Notes: generated from the sequence alone by a model not told the origin. 58,410 nt of DNA from Anaeromyces robustus (GCA_002104895.1 MCFG01000053.1:175001-233410), one strand, 5' to 3'; positions 13,457-26,945 are shown, numbered from the stretch's first letter. Numbers and translations are program-made.

Positions 13457-14481
13457 TGGTATTTATGGTATTTATTTATAATTCTATATTTATTTATTTA
13501 TTTATTATTAATTTAATTATGTACTTATTTTAATATTTAATTATACAATTCTTTTTTTTTTTTTACTTTTTATTTTGTAATTATTAATTTATTTGTACTT
13601 TTAATTATTAAATTTACTTAAAATGGCTTTTTTGTACTTTATAACTTGTTCCATGTGTAATTCTTTTTTGAGTTACTAAAAAAAAAATTTTTTTTTCCAT
13701 GCATTTAACATATTATAATATATTTTAAAATAATAATTAAAATATTAATAAATTATATTATAGACTATATTATACATTATATTATATTAATATAAAAATT
13801 ATTATTATGTATTTATTTGGCATAACAAAAAAAAAAAAAAGAAAGAAAGAAAAAGGAAATATAAAAATATAAATAAAACAAATATATATATAAAATAAAT
13901 ATATATAAAAAAATATAAATAAAAAACATAAAAAATTTATATATAAAGTCAGTCATTATTATTATTTTTTTTATTTTATTATTTTATTATACATATTTTC
14001 ATGACTCATTTTAATATTGATTGGAAATAAAGAAAATATATTATTAATATATTAATTTTATTTAAAAAATATATTTATATATATTATATTAATTATATAA
14101 ATATATAATATATAAATATATTAAAATATATTTTATTAATATTTATAATTTTAAAATTTTTATTACTATTATTCCTATTTTGTATGTATGTATCAAAGTT
14201 TTTCCGATAATTATTAAAAATAAATAAATATTAAATTGAAAAAACAAATTTTGTGGGTGTTTTTTTTTTTTTTTTTTTTTTTTTTTTTCAAAAAGATTTT
14301 AAAAGATTACATGATAAAATATTAAATTTAAATTAAAAAAAAAAAATTTTTTTTTAACATACAATAATAATAATAATAAAAAATGAAACATATAAAACAT
14401 AGTTTCAAAAAAAAAAAAGAATATTTAATAATTATTGAATATTTTATTTTATTTTCCTTTTTTTTAATATTAATCCTTTTC

Positions 14482-14533
14482 AAATGATACAAATGATACA
14501 AATGATACAAATGATACAAGTGATACAAATGAC
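14482..14533 (+). repeat. 9 bp tandem repeat AAATGATAC
   Basis: Five head-to-tail copies (the fifth AAGTGATAC) and a truncated sixth. A short open frame on the other strand (repeating Tyr-His-Leu) is only a product of this repeat. Confidence 0.8.
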
Positions 14534-14940
14534 AAGAAATTTCAAGAAAAAAAACTACCTTTAATTTAATTTATTTTTTTTTTTTTTTTATGAATTTTTT
14601 ATTTATTTTTTGTTTTTTATTATTAAAATATATATAAATTGGTATATAAACAAAAAAGAAAAGAAAATAAAAAAAAAAAAGTAATATATTATGAATTATT
14701 AATTATTAATTATTATTATTATTGTTTCTTTGATTTTTTTTTAAATATTACGATTATGATTTATTGAAAAAAATGTATATCTATATTTTAAAAAAAAATG
14801 CCCATATTATTAATATGAAATATTAAAATTTCATATTATAATTATTATTTATTATTATTAGTATTAGTATTATTTAATAATTAACAATAATAATAAATAA
14901 TAATTAATAATAATAATATATTTCTTTTTTCTTTTTTATC

Positions 14941-14974
<34 letters not shown>

Positions 14975-15208
14975 TAAAATAAAATTTTTCATTTTTTTTT
15001 TTTATGTGTGCTAATATTATATATATTTTAAAAATATTGTTATTATTATCACTATTATTATTATTATTATTTTATATATAGAATATAAAAATAAAAAAAA
15101 TAATATTTTTATTTTCTTTTCATTTTTTTCTTTTTTTTTTTAAACAGCTATTAATCATAATAATAATTAATAATATTATTATGATTTTTTTACTTTTCTT
15201 TTTCTATG

Positions 15209-15241
<33 letters not shown>

Positions 15242-15880
15242 ATAATTATTGAATAATATATAAATTTATACATAATACATAATAATATATATTTGAGAAA
15301 TGAAAATATAATAATTAAAAAATAACAATAAGAAAAATAAAAATTAAAAATTAGAAAATAAAAAAAATTAAAATAAAAATTATAAAAATCAAATTTAATA
15401 TATTTAGTATCTCTTCAAATTTTGGTTAACATTTTTGTTTTTGTTTTTTGTTTTGTTTTTTTGTTTTTTGTTTTTTGTTTTTGCTTTTTTTTGAAATATT
15501 ATAAATTTTATTTTAAAAACTATTTAATATAAATAAAAATATTGAATATTATATATTATAAAAGTTGAAATATTAAAAAAATATATAGATATAATAATAT
15601 AAAAATCTTATTACTAATAAAAAAAAATAATAATAAAAATTGAAGAAAAAAAAAAAACTATTTAAATGCTTTTAAAATAATATCCTAAACTAATTTTTTT
15701 TTTTTTTCTTCTTTTGATGTCATATTATATTATATTATATTATATTATATTATATTGTATATTGATCTAAAAAAATTACTTAAAATAATGATTATCTTTT
15801 TTTTTCTTTCTTTCTTTCTTTCTCTTTTCTCTTTAAAAACTCAATTTTTTGCCCTCCTTCCATTAAATTATTATTATTAT

Positions 15881-15970
15881 ACTATTTAACTATTAAACTA
15901 TTAAACTATTAAACTATTTAACTATTAAACTATTAAACTATTAAACTATTAAACTATTAACTATTAAACT
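15881..15970 (+). repeat. 8 bp tandem repeat TTAAACTA
   Basis: About eleven copies of TTAAACTA, including variants with TTTAACTA. Confidence 0.8.
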
Positions 15971-16379
15971 AATAAGAAAATAATCTTTTTTTTTTTTTAA
16001 ACTATTATTTTTTATATTTATATATTTACATTTATATATTTGTTTTTAACTGATTATTAATAATTTACTAATTACTAATTTACTACTCTTTATCTTTTTC
16101 TTATTTTTTGTTATTTTTTTTTTTTTTTTAAATGCAATATATATTTAAATATGTAATTTTCTTTTACATATATATATATATATATTTTACGTTTTAATGT
16201 TATTGAAAATGAAAAATTATAATTATTATTATTATTTTGTAAAATAAAAAAAAAATTAAAAAATTAATATAAAAATAAAAATAAAAAGGAAATGAATATA
16301 TAAAAAAAAAAAGGAAAATAACAATAATAATATTAATTATAAATAAAAGAAAAAAAAAAAGTCATTTGTTTTATAATAT

Positions 16380-16960
16380 GTATATAATATTTAAGGTGTA
16401 ATATGATTTGTATATGAGTGTATTGTATAATGTCTCTTTTTTATAATTTATATATATATATGATTAATGTATTTACTTTATTATATAATATGTATTATTT
16501 TGATATTTTGTGTATTGTCTGTATTTATATGTAAGTCCGTATTTTTTGTTCGTTATGTACTATATGATGTAATATTAAAGGTATTATGTGTTTGTGTGAA
16601 TGTGTGTATATGTGTGTATATGTGTGTATTATATATAATAATATATTGTGAATGTTTGTATTTTTTATTTATATATTTATTTATATATTTATTTATTTTT
16701 ATATGTGTGTATCTTTTTGTATTGTATTCACGAAATATATGTATATGATTTAAATGTTTATACGATGAATTTATATATGCTTTGATGTGTTTTATGTATT
16801 TTATATGTTTTATGTATTTTATGTGTTGTATGGAATGATTTTTTCTTTATATATATATATTGATTTTATATTATATATAAATATAAATATAAGATATTAA
16901 ATTAATTGACGATGTTAATAAAAATGTATACTCTTTCTTCTTCTTCTTCTTCTTCTTTTT
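16380..16960. other. T/G-biased, C-poor low-complexity block
   Basis: The plus strand is rich in TATGTGTGTAT, TTTTATGTATTTTATG and TGTATATG motifs and very poor in C, unlike the symmetric A/T DNA around it. It ends near a (TTC)n run at ~16938-16958. An open frame at 16467-16748 codes mainly Tyr, Cys, Val, Ile and Phe and looks like composition only. It may be part of the 3' UTR of the minus-strand gene at 17383. Confidence 0.5.
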
Positions 16961-17128
16961 GTTCTTCTTTATTAATTTTATGATATTATAATTTTTTTTT
17001 TTTTTTTTTTACTTATCATTTATTATTTGTTATTTTTGTTATTTATTGATTTTAGTTTTTTTTTTTTTTTTTTATATATATTCCTCATTTTTGAAATTTT
17101 TTGTATTATTTTTTTTTGTTTGTTAATT

Positions 17129-17129
<1 letters not shown>

Positions 17130-17195
<66 letters not shown>
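17130..17195 (+). repeat. Poly-T tract of 66 bases
   Basis: An uninterrupted T run about 190 bp beyond the stop codon of the minus-strand CBM21 gene, where it reads as poly-A in the sense of that gene. Confidence 0.85.
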
Positions 17196-17196
<1 letters not shown>

Positions 17197-17382
17197 TTTT
17201 GTTTTTTGTTTTTGTTTTAACTTTTTTTTTTTATATATATATATTTTCTTTATGTTTATTCATTTATTTATATATTTAAAAAAAAAATAATTTTTTTTCC
17301 CTTTTTTTTTTTTTTTAGTTTCTTTTTTTTGTTTCTTTTTTTTCATTAATTTATATTATATTCATTTTATTTATTTATTTAT

Positions 17383-17805
17383 TTATTTATATATAGTATA
17401 TGGTGATGGACCATAACGACCATTTCTTGAATCTGTATTATAGATGGATGAATAAGCAGCAGATTGTTGTTGTTGAATTAAATAGGATGAAGCATTAAAC
17501 ATTGTATTATTTGAAGATATATAATCGGATGATGGTGGTGGAGGATAAATTGGTACAACAACTGGTGGATGTGATGCTAATTGACGACGTTTTTTCTTCA
17601 TTGCAGCAAATTTAGCGGCTGGAATTGTACTTACTGCTACACTTGAAAAATGATATCCATTATTATTTCCTATAGTATCTATTTTTTTTTTTTTTAAATA
17701 ATAATAATATTTATAGTAATAATAATAATAACATACATATATATTAATTAAAAATGATTAATTTATTAATTTAAATAATTCTAATAATAATAATTCTAAT
17801 AATTC

Positions 17806-17877
<72 letters not shown>

Positions 17878-19563
17878 ATTTTGATTTATATATATATAAA
17901 ATATAATATATAATATTATATATATATATTTTATAAAAATATATATATATATATAAATAATAATATTTATATATATTTATATAATTTATATATATTATAT
18001 TATATATTATATTATATAATTTATATATTATATTATATTATTTATATATTATAATATATTATATAATTTATATTTTATATTATATTATATTATATTATAA
18101 TTATACTATATTATATTATATATATCTTACTATTAGAAGTATTATTATATGAACCATCATCAGATTTACCATTTTGTTCTTTAGATTTTTTTGACATTTC
18201 TAATAATGTTTTATATCCTGGACTACGATAACATTTTTTACGGGTAACAGAAGGTTCAGAAGTTGGTAATTGAATAAATTCTAATTGGAAATTATTAGTA
18301 TTATTATTATCCCAATAAGTATTATTATTAACTTCATAACGTATAGCAAAAGACATTACAATAGGATGATCTGCAAAATGAGGTACTAAGGATTGACTAA
18401 ATGCATTAAATTGTGATGTCATATCAATTGTAAAAGTAAATAAATCAAGTCCTACATCACTATAAAAGGCTGTACCATTAGTAACAGCACTTGTATAAAC
18501 GGCTGGTGCTTCTTTTGATGTATTCCAATTATCAAGTGTATATCGAATAACTACATATTTATGATAAGCAAGATTTTTAACTTGAATTGTACCTTTTAAA
18601 ATTGTTCCATCTACTAATTCAATACTTTCTAATCCCATAACATTACTCATCATATCAAATGGTGTAAAAACTGGAACATTCATTAAACATATACCATTTT
18701 TATATACAATTTCTTCTTTTTTAGTTTCTTCCTCCTTCTTTTTATTTTCTTCTTCCTTAGTTTCTTCTTTTGAATCAGGTACTACAAATTGTGGACTTTC
18801 ACCTATATCTTCTGGAGCATCAAGACATTCAAATAAACATACCATTTCTAAATCATTACTAAATTGTACAGATTTTCGACGACCTGGGAAATTTGGTGAT
18901 TTTAATGAAGATTTTCTTCTTCTACGACCAGAAGGTGATGATGAACGACTACTATAACAACTTGTAGAATCGTCTGATACAAATCCAGAATCATTTGCTC
19001 TATCTGGTGAAGAATATAAACTTTCATCTTCTTCATCTTCTTCCTTTTTAGTATCTTCATAAACTTTAATAATTTCTTTTTTATCTTCTTTCTTTTCGGT
19101 ATTATCTTCAGTTTTTGGTGATTTTTCATTTTCATTAGAATTAATTACTTCAACTTTTGTTTCTTTATCAATAAATGTTTGTTCCTTAACTTCTTGTTTT
19201 TCATTAATTATATTATTATCTTCAATTTCAATTTTTGTTAATTGTTTAATGGTAGTTGTTGTTGTAGTAGTTATTGTTTCAGTTAATAATGTTGTAGTTT
19301 TTACAAATGAATTACCATTATTATCATTATTTGTTGATTCTGTTATTATTATTATTTTGTTTGTATGTATGTATGTATGTATGTATGTTATATGATGAGT
19401 ATATATTATTTTGTATGTTATATGTGAGTATATGAAATATATATATATATAGATTATTATTATAATTATTATTTTAAAAAAAAAATTAGAATTATTATCA
19501 ATCAAAAGAAAAATATACATATATATCTATTCTTTATTTTTCTTATATTATATTAATACAATT

Positions 19564-19608
<45 letters not shown>

Positions 19609-21096
19609 TTACCTTCTTTAGAATTATTTTTATTTTCTATTACTGCTATTGCTTGATTTTCACTAACAATTTCTTCCTTTTTAACTATAGGTTCTTGTTT
19701 TACTACATTTTCTAAATTATTAATTATTTTCTTTTCATTTAACTCCGTTCCATGATTACTTGGAGATATAATTTCACCCAATGACAAAGCCTTACTTTTT
19801 TCTATCAATTCTTTAACTTCTTCTAATGTTTTTTCAATGTTATCAATACCATCAAATGAAGAATATTTAGTTGAAACATTTGGTATTGGAATTGATTGAG
19901 GGGTATATTTAGTATTTTTCATTAAAATATTATCAGAATTATTATTATTATTTTGATTATCCAATTGATTATTTAACTTTACTGTAGAATCATTACCTAT
20001 TTTTTTTTTTTAATAAATTTTTAATATATTTTTTATATAGATATAAATATATATAAATATAAATATGTAAAGATTATACACATATATAGTATATATAGTA
20101 TATAGTTATAAAATTAAAAACAAAATATATGTTAATACATTAATTTACTACTAAATCTTTAAGTTATAATTATAATTATTATATTTCTTTTTTTAATTCT
20201 TTTTAAAGTAATTTCTCATATTTCGAAATATTACCACAATAACAACAATAAGCAGGTTTAATTTTCGAATTTATAGCTGGCATATTAGTTGTTTCATAAT
20301 AAAATGGATTTTCTATATAATGATTATGATTATGATTTGATTTAGAATGATCTAATTGATTTATTAATGATATATCTTCTTTTACTGTTGTTAGTTCTGA
20401 AACATTATTCATTTCATTATTTTCATTTGAATTTATTAAATTTACATTATCTTCCATTATTGCCGTTCTATTTAACATACTTTGAAAACTAATATCATCA
20501 AAACTATTGGCTTTAACTGTTTCACCAGATTTATTTAAAGGGAAAAGAGAAACCAATTCATCTTCAGTTTCTTGGGATTTTATTGTATTAAATTCTGAAG
20601 AAGGTATAAAATCTTCCATGGATGGATTTTCAGAGTTATTATTATATATATAATTTTTATCGTTTAAAAATAGCTTATTATTATTTTTTAATGGGGATAA
20701 ATTCGTATCAATTATACTACTTTTCAAATGATTATGATAATATTTAGAGTTTATATTTATAGGGGAAGATTGCGAATTAAAATTAGGTTTGGAAAAATCT
20801 TTTTCATGTGTACAATGAACGGTCACCGGTGTAATTATTGGAACACTAAAATTTGAAGATTTAATATTATTAAAAATCGAATTTCTTGTTTTATCGTTAT
20901 TTTTATTAAAGTTTTTATAATAATTATTTTTATAAAATTTATGTTTTTTCTTATTGTTGGTATTATTATTAATATTCAATTTTCCATTAGTTTTTAATAA
21001 TTGCTTTTTTATACTATCTGGATATGCTATTGATTCTGAAGGTGAAATGGATAAATTTGTAGGAGGGTAGGAATGTGAATATATTACAGTTGACAT
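17383..21096 (-). CDS. CBM21-domain protein phosphatase 1 regulatory subunit (glycogen-targeting type), copy B
   Basis: Four exons on the minus strand, 21096-20235, 19996-19613, 19339-18131 and 17678-17383, join in one frame (every junction splits a codon after base 1), giving 916 residues. Residues 571-575 are KSVQF preceded by GRR, a PP1 docking motif of the [RK]-x-[VI]-x-F form. The CBM21 domain follows at ~635-767, with VKNLAYHKYVVIRYTLDNW and YWDNNNTNNFQLEF. The N-terminal ~290 residues are Ser/Asn-rich with no known domain; an acidic/Lys stretch precedes a Ser-Arg block (SSRSSSPSGRRRRKSS) that looks phosphorylatable. The C-terminal exon is Pro/Tyr/Gln-rich. Introns are 238, 273 and 452 bp; intron 3 holds an AAT run (17804-17876) and intron 2 a ~43 bp homopolymer just inside its donor. 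It is convergent with copy A; outside the RVxF-CBM21 core the two do not look alike, so any duplication is old. Confidence 0.9.
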
Positions 21097-23361
21097 TTTT
21101 GTGTAGTATATATTATTATATTTAGGTAAGCGGAAGGGGATTTATTATATATTCAAAAGAAGAATAAAAGAATATATAAATAAAAAACTATTAATTAAAA
21201 AATTAAAATACAAATTTAAAAGTGAAATTAAATTTATATATAAAAATAAAAAAAATTAATAAATAATATTTTTAACCAGAAAAATATATATATAAATAAA
21301 AATATATATAAATAAAAAATAAAATAAAATTATTATGAATATACTTAAAAAAGAGTATATTTATAATAATAATAATAATAATAACAATAATAATAATAAT
21401 AATTTATAAATGATTTTTTATGTTCAAAAAAAAAAAAAGAAAAGAAAAAAGTTCAAAAATTTTTTTAAAAAAATTTTTTTAAAAGTGTTTTGAAAAATAT
21501 ATTATTGTTGTTATTTCTTTTTTAGGAAATAAATAAATTATTAAATTTAATACAAAACAATTTTATTACTAATATATTGTTAATATATATCCACTCTATA
21601 CTATTTTTATTTTTATTATATATTATATTATAAATGTAATATTAAATAAAAAAAATAATTTCATAGCCATAAATAATATATTATATGCAATTTATAATTT
21701 GTGTATTGTGTGTGTTCATTATTTTAAAATTGTAAAATATAAGTTATTATATATTATACTAATTAAAACATTATATAATAAAATATAATAAAAATATATA
21801 ATAAATAATTTTATATTATATTATAAAACATATAACATATATAGTATATTTTATACTAAAAAAAAAAATTTTTTTTTCTCTTTTAGTTTATTATTATAAT
21901 TTTTATTATTACTATTTTATTATATAATATTTATTAAGTTTTGGGTTTTGCCTTTGTTTTTGAATTAAATTATTTTATTTTCTATAATTTTTTTTTTTTT
22001 GAAATAAAAAAATTTCTTTTAATTTTTTTGATTTTTTTTTATATATAAATAAAAATATTTATTATTTGAAATATATAATATTTATTTTATTTTTATTTGG
22101 GGAAAATAATATGTGAAGAAAAAATATTTAAAATCTATTGGTTTTCTTTATATATATATAAATATTAATAAAAATTATTTTTCATTTTCTATGATAACTA
22201 TAATTACGAAATTTTAAATTGATTATAAAACATATTTAATTTTCACTTTTATTTGTTGAAGTAATATTAATAATAATAAATTAATTAATTTTGATTTTTT
22301 TTTTTTCTTGTTTTGTTTTTTATAAAATATATTAATATTAATAATAATTTTTATTGAATTTTATAATTCTTATTAAGTTTTGTTTAAATCAATTTATTTA
22401 TTTTAATTATTTTTATTCTTAAAACATATTATTAACTTATTTTTCTTTTATTTTATTTTATATTAATTTATAAAAAAAAAACATTGAAATCTTTATATAT
22501 ATATTGAATTAAAGTAATATGCCGATATATGTCAACCTTACTATAATAATATATACATTATTAATTCTTTCTAATAATTAATTAATCTTATTAAATATTT
22601 ACATTGATGATATGTTATTATTAAAAAAGATTTATTTCTTATTTTTATTTTTATTTTTAATTGTATGAATATATATTAAATACTGATAATATAAATATGT
22701 GAAATTATAATTAATATTAAAAGGAAATTTACTTTAATATAAATATATTATCCGTTTTTTTTTCTTTTTTATTTTTCTGTTATATTTTATTGAATAGTGA
22801 ATATATGTAAGACTATTCAAAATATTTTTTTTAAAACATTAAAAAATAATTTATTAATAATAAAATAATAACAACAACTTTGATTTAATTATAATTCCAA
22901 ATTAAATGTTTTTTTTTTTAAAAAAAAAAAAAAATAAAAAAAAATTATTTATTTTATTATAAAATATTGAAAATAATAATTTAAAATAATAAATTATTTA
23001 TATTAAATATAATAAATATTTTAATATTTAAATAACTTATCAAAATAAAGTATATTATTTATAAAAATTATTATAAAAATATAACAATAATAAAAAAATT
23101 AAATATTTATTTAATATTTATTTAATATTTAATATTTTTTAATATTTTATTTATTTTATTTATTTTATTTTATTTATTTAATAATATTTAATAATATTCA
23201 ATAGTCAATAAATAATATAATATAATAATATAATAATAAATATAATAATAAATATAATAATAAATATAATAATCTTTTCAATTATAAATTTTAAAAAAAA
23301 TTTTTTTCTGAAAATTAAAATTAAATAATATTTTTTTAATTATTAAATAATTTATAACATT

Positions 23362-23365
23362 CTAT

Positions 23366-23460
<95 letters not shown>

Positions 23461-23514
23461 TTTTTTATTTATTTATTTATTTATTTATTTTTTATTTATT
23501 TATTTATTTATTTA
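23362..23514 (+). repeat. (TTTA)n microsatellite
   Basis: About 150 bp of ATTT tetranucleotide, with two TTTTTTATT interruptions near its end. Confidence 0.9.
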
Positions 23515-24224
23515 TAAATTATTAAATAATATTTAATTGATAAAATAAGAGATTTTAAAATATATATATTATAAATATAATCTAATTTATTATAATATAT
23601 AATAAACTTTTATTTTTTAAACTTTATAAAATATTTAATATATTTTTAAATTATACTTTTTAAATTTTTTTAATTAACACATATATATTAGTTTTAACTT
23701 TTACAAATTTTAAAATAAAATACATAATATACAATATATACTATATATATACTATAACAAATTTTTATTTTATATTATTTTATTTTTTTATTTTTTTTTT
23801 ATTCTTTTATATTATTTTATTAAAAAAATGATATAATGTCAATTCTATAATAATCTTTTATAGGTTATTTCGTATTTATTAATATGTAACAAGTACATTT
23901 TAATTTAGTAATTTTACAACGTATACATTCAATATTTTAAATTAATTTTTTTTTATAAATTAATTAAATAATATAATCAAATTTTTAACTTTCATTAATA
24001 TATATTTAGATAGGATAGGTTGATAATATCTATAATTTCAGTCAGTAATAAGTAGGTTTATAATAATAATATAGTTAATTATCTAAAAAAATATATTATA
24101 TTTATAAATACATTAGTATATGGTTATATTTTTTATGAATAATAACTTGTAGTTTATAATCTAATCATATGATAATAGAATATTTATATTCTAATTGTAA
24201 ATTTTATATTTTATAAAAAAAAAG

Positions 24225-24255
<31 letters not shown>

Positions 24256-25032
24256 AAAAAAAAAAAATTTTATTATATGTAAAAAAATTATGCATATTTT
24301 TTTTAAAAAAATTAGGTCTAATTTAATTGATAAATAACAATAAAGCTTTAATATATAATCCATTAAAATTAATATATAATAGTTTTCTTTATATTTTTTT
24401 TTATTATTTAATATAATTAATATATTTAACTATATATCGAAAAAAAAAAAAGTTTTTTATTTCTAATAATTTCAAAATAATAAATATAATCAATAAAAGT
24501 AATTAAAATATACATTAAAAACACATTAGTATCAAATAAAATTTTAATTTATTAATATTTAAAATTTAATAAATACTTTTTAGTTTTTAATAAAATTGAA
24601 ATATTATAACATTTATTTATTATGATTATGATTATTATTATATATTTATAATATATTAATGTCAAAACTATATTTTTTTGAAGGTTACAGGTTACAATAA
24701 TAAGCTCAATATAATTTAAATTTAAATTATAAAATTTATAGGACTACCGAAAGTTTAATTTTTATTCAATAATAGTCTCTTCTTTTATATATTTATATTT
24801 TATATATATAATGATATATTATTTAGATATTTTGTATTTTTAATATAAACTAAATACTTAAAAATTTTAAATATTATTAAGATTATTTTTGTAGAAGATA
24901 TTTATAGAGCTTTATATTGTATGCATAGATCTTTTAGATACGTTAATGTATATTTATGTAAAAATAGTTTAAACTTTATAATAAATAAAAAATATATTTT
25001 TGTATGCTATAAATAACTATAATTATTTTATG

Positions 25033-25174
25033 GTATATGTATAAAAATATAAATATAAATAAAAAAGAATTAATAAAAAATGGCGGCAGTATGATTTACA
25101 AATATTATAGTATATGTATAAAAAATATAAAATAAAAAAAAAAAAAAAGAATAAATAAAAAATGGCGGCAGTAT
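25033..25174 (+). repeat. Direct repeat pair ending in ATGGCGGCAGTAT
   Basis: Two related ~60 bp units (25033-25092 and 25110-25174), each starting GTATATGTATAAAAA and ending AAAAAATGGCGGCAGTAT. GGCGGCAG is a striking G/C island here. Both copies spell ATG GCG GCA GTA plus a stop (TGA or TAA), a four-codon mini frame. Its role is unknown; the spacing fits neither a UTR nor a known element. Confidence 0.7.
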
Positions 25175-26243
25175 AAAGATGTAATATATATTTAATAGAA
25201 TTATTATTTGTGACATCTAATAAAATTTGGATAGAATATGTATTATGTATTATGTATTATTTTTTTTTATTATAAATAAAAGAAAGAAAAAAAAAAAACC
25301 TTACAAATTAATAAAAAAAAAAAAATAAAATAAAAAAAAAACTAAAAATTTTCTTTATTTGATTTTATTTTCTTTCAATAAAAATGTTTTTTAATTAATA
25401 AAATGGAATAATATAGAATTATTTAGACAAAAAAATAATATGACATATTACATAATATGATAAAATAATTTATGTATAATTTAATAAACTAATAATAATT
25501 GTATAGAAAGTTTTAATACTAAAAATACTAATGAAAGAGAGATATATAAAAAAAAAGACAAATTTTATTTTTATTTAAATGATTTGTGAAATAAAATTTT
25601 TTAGTATTATAATAAGTTTGTAAAAATAAACTTTCTTAAAACACAAAAAAAAAAAAAAAAAAAAAAAAAAAGCCATGAAAAAAACTTTTTATATATTTGA
25701 TGTAATTAACATAAAATAAACATTTATTTTTTCAGATATTATAATTCTATTACTATTTAAATATATTTCTTTTTTCTTTGGTATATCGAATAATTTTTAA
25801 CATTTTAAACTTTTTAAAGTTACAAAATATTATTAACATTTTTATTTTTATTATCTTTTTTTTTTTTTTTTTTTTTTTTGAATATAATTAAAAATTATCT
25901 ATTTAATTAGATTTAATATTTAATATATTACCAATGATATGAATGGTAAACATTTATTTAATAATTTTTATAATTTTTATGGTTATCTTTATATTCTCTT
26001 ATATTAATATAATTAATTAAAATAATTAATAATAATAATAATTAATAATAATAATTAATAATAATAATAAAAACAATAATAATAAAGATAATATTAACAA
26101 TCAATAATAATAATAAAAATAATATTAATAATAAATAATAATAAAGAAAATAATATTGATAATAAATAATAATAAAAAAATAATATCAATAATAATAATA
26201 ATATAATAAATAATAATAAATAATAATAAATAATAATAAAGAA

Positions 26244-26330
<87 letters not shown>

Positions 26331-26343
26331 TAAATAATAAATA

Positions 26344-26427
26344 ATACTGTACAGATTATCTTTATTAAAAGTTTTCAACGTAAAATTTCACTACGTTTTC
26401 TTATTTGGTATTTATTAAAACAAGATA
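26344..26427 (+). pseudogene. Inverted 84 bp copy of a PAN2 nuclease exon (gene fragment)
   Basis: The plus strand from 26344 to 26427 matches the reverse complement of 33024-33107, part of PAN2 exon 21, at 76 of 84 positions by my hand alignment, without gaps. In the PAN2 frame it still reads [19 protein letters not shown] followed by IWYLLKQD, with no stop. It has no start, no splice partners and no continuation: an AAT microsatellite precedes it, and homology stops at a palindrome at 26427. Six of the eight differences are C to T or G to A relative to the intact exon. It lies 6.7 kb from its parent in the opposite orientation. Confidence 0.9.
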
Positions 26428-26469
26428 GGAACATATACCTATTAATACTATTAATAGGCATATATTCCT
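26427..26469. repeat. 43 bp imperfect palindrome next to the PAN2 fragment
   Basis: AGGAACATATACCTATTAAT, then ACT, then ATTAATAGGCATATATTCCT: 20-base arms with two mismatches around a 3-base loop. It begins exactly where the PAN2 homology ends. Confidence 0.8.
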
Positions 26470-26890
26470 AAATAATAATTGTTTTTATATTTAATATATA
26501 TATATTTAATAATCTTTTATTTTATTTTAAATATTAAAAAAAATTATACATAATAAATAAATTAATATAATAAATAAATAAATAAATAAATAAATTAATA
26601 GTAACAAATCTAATGAAAAATGAAATAATATTAATGAAAAATAAAAAAAAATAAAAAGTCCTTAATATAATAATAATCAAAAACCAATGATTTATATTTA
26701 CAAATAATTATATACAAAAAAATACCAATGTTTTATCGTAATATAATTTTTGTATTTTAAATAAAAAAAAAATTTGGAACAAAAAATAAAAAAATGTATT
26801 ACATTAAGAATACAGAATTAAGACTTTAATTTTTTTTTTATTTAGGTAACTATGCTATTTATTTATTTACTTACTATTATTATTATTTTC

Positions 26891-26945
<55 letters not shown>

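Larger units (their letters stand above)
11194..17382. other. Convergent intergenic region between two CBM21 genes, 6.2 kb
   Basis: Both flanking genes end here, so it should hold two 3' UTRs. No exon-like sequence was seen. The contents are A/T homopolymers, a 19 bp-arm palindrome (11890-11945), short tandem repeats (14482, 15881), a T/G-biased block (16380-16960) and a 66-base T run. Confidence 0.7.

Noticed and set aside
16467-16748. 93-codon plus-strand frame rich in Tyr, Cys, Val and Phe
   Set aside because: It lies in the T/G-biased block and has no domain, no splice context and the composition expected from TAT/TGT/TTT words.
17027-17290. 87-codon frame dominated by Phe
   Set aside because: Poly-T run translated.
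18902-19135. 77-codon Lys/Val-rich minus-strand frame
   Set aside because: Alternate frame of the third exon of CBM21 copy B.
20203-21096. Treating 20203-21096 as a separate single-exon gene
   Set aside because: A donor (G|GTAATA at 20234) and the acceptor before 19996 join it in frame with the CBM21 exons; without splicing it would be a protein with no domain.
26094-26378. Open frame on the minus strand rich in Ile
   Set aside because: AAT microsatellite read on the other strand. Only its first residues resemble the antisense of the PAN2 exon, because of the fragment copied there.
26344-26520. Calling the PAN2 fragment plus hairpin a Helitron end
   Set aside because: CTAA follows the hairpin closely, but the next base is A rather than the expected T, no 5' TC end was found, and no helicase/Rep gene is present. 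Kept only as a hypothesis.
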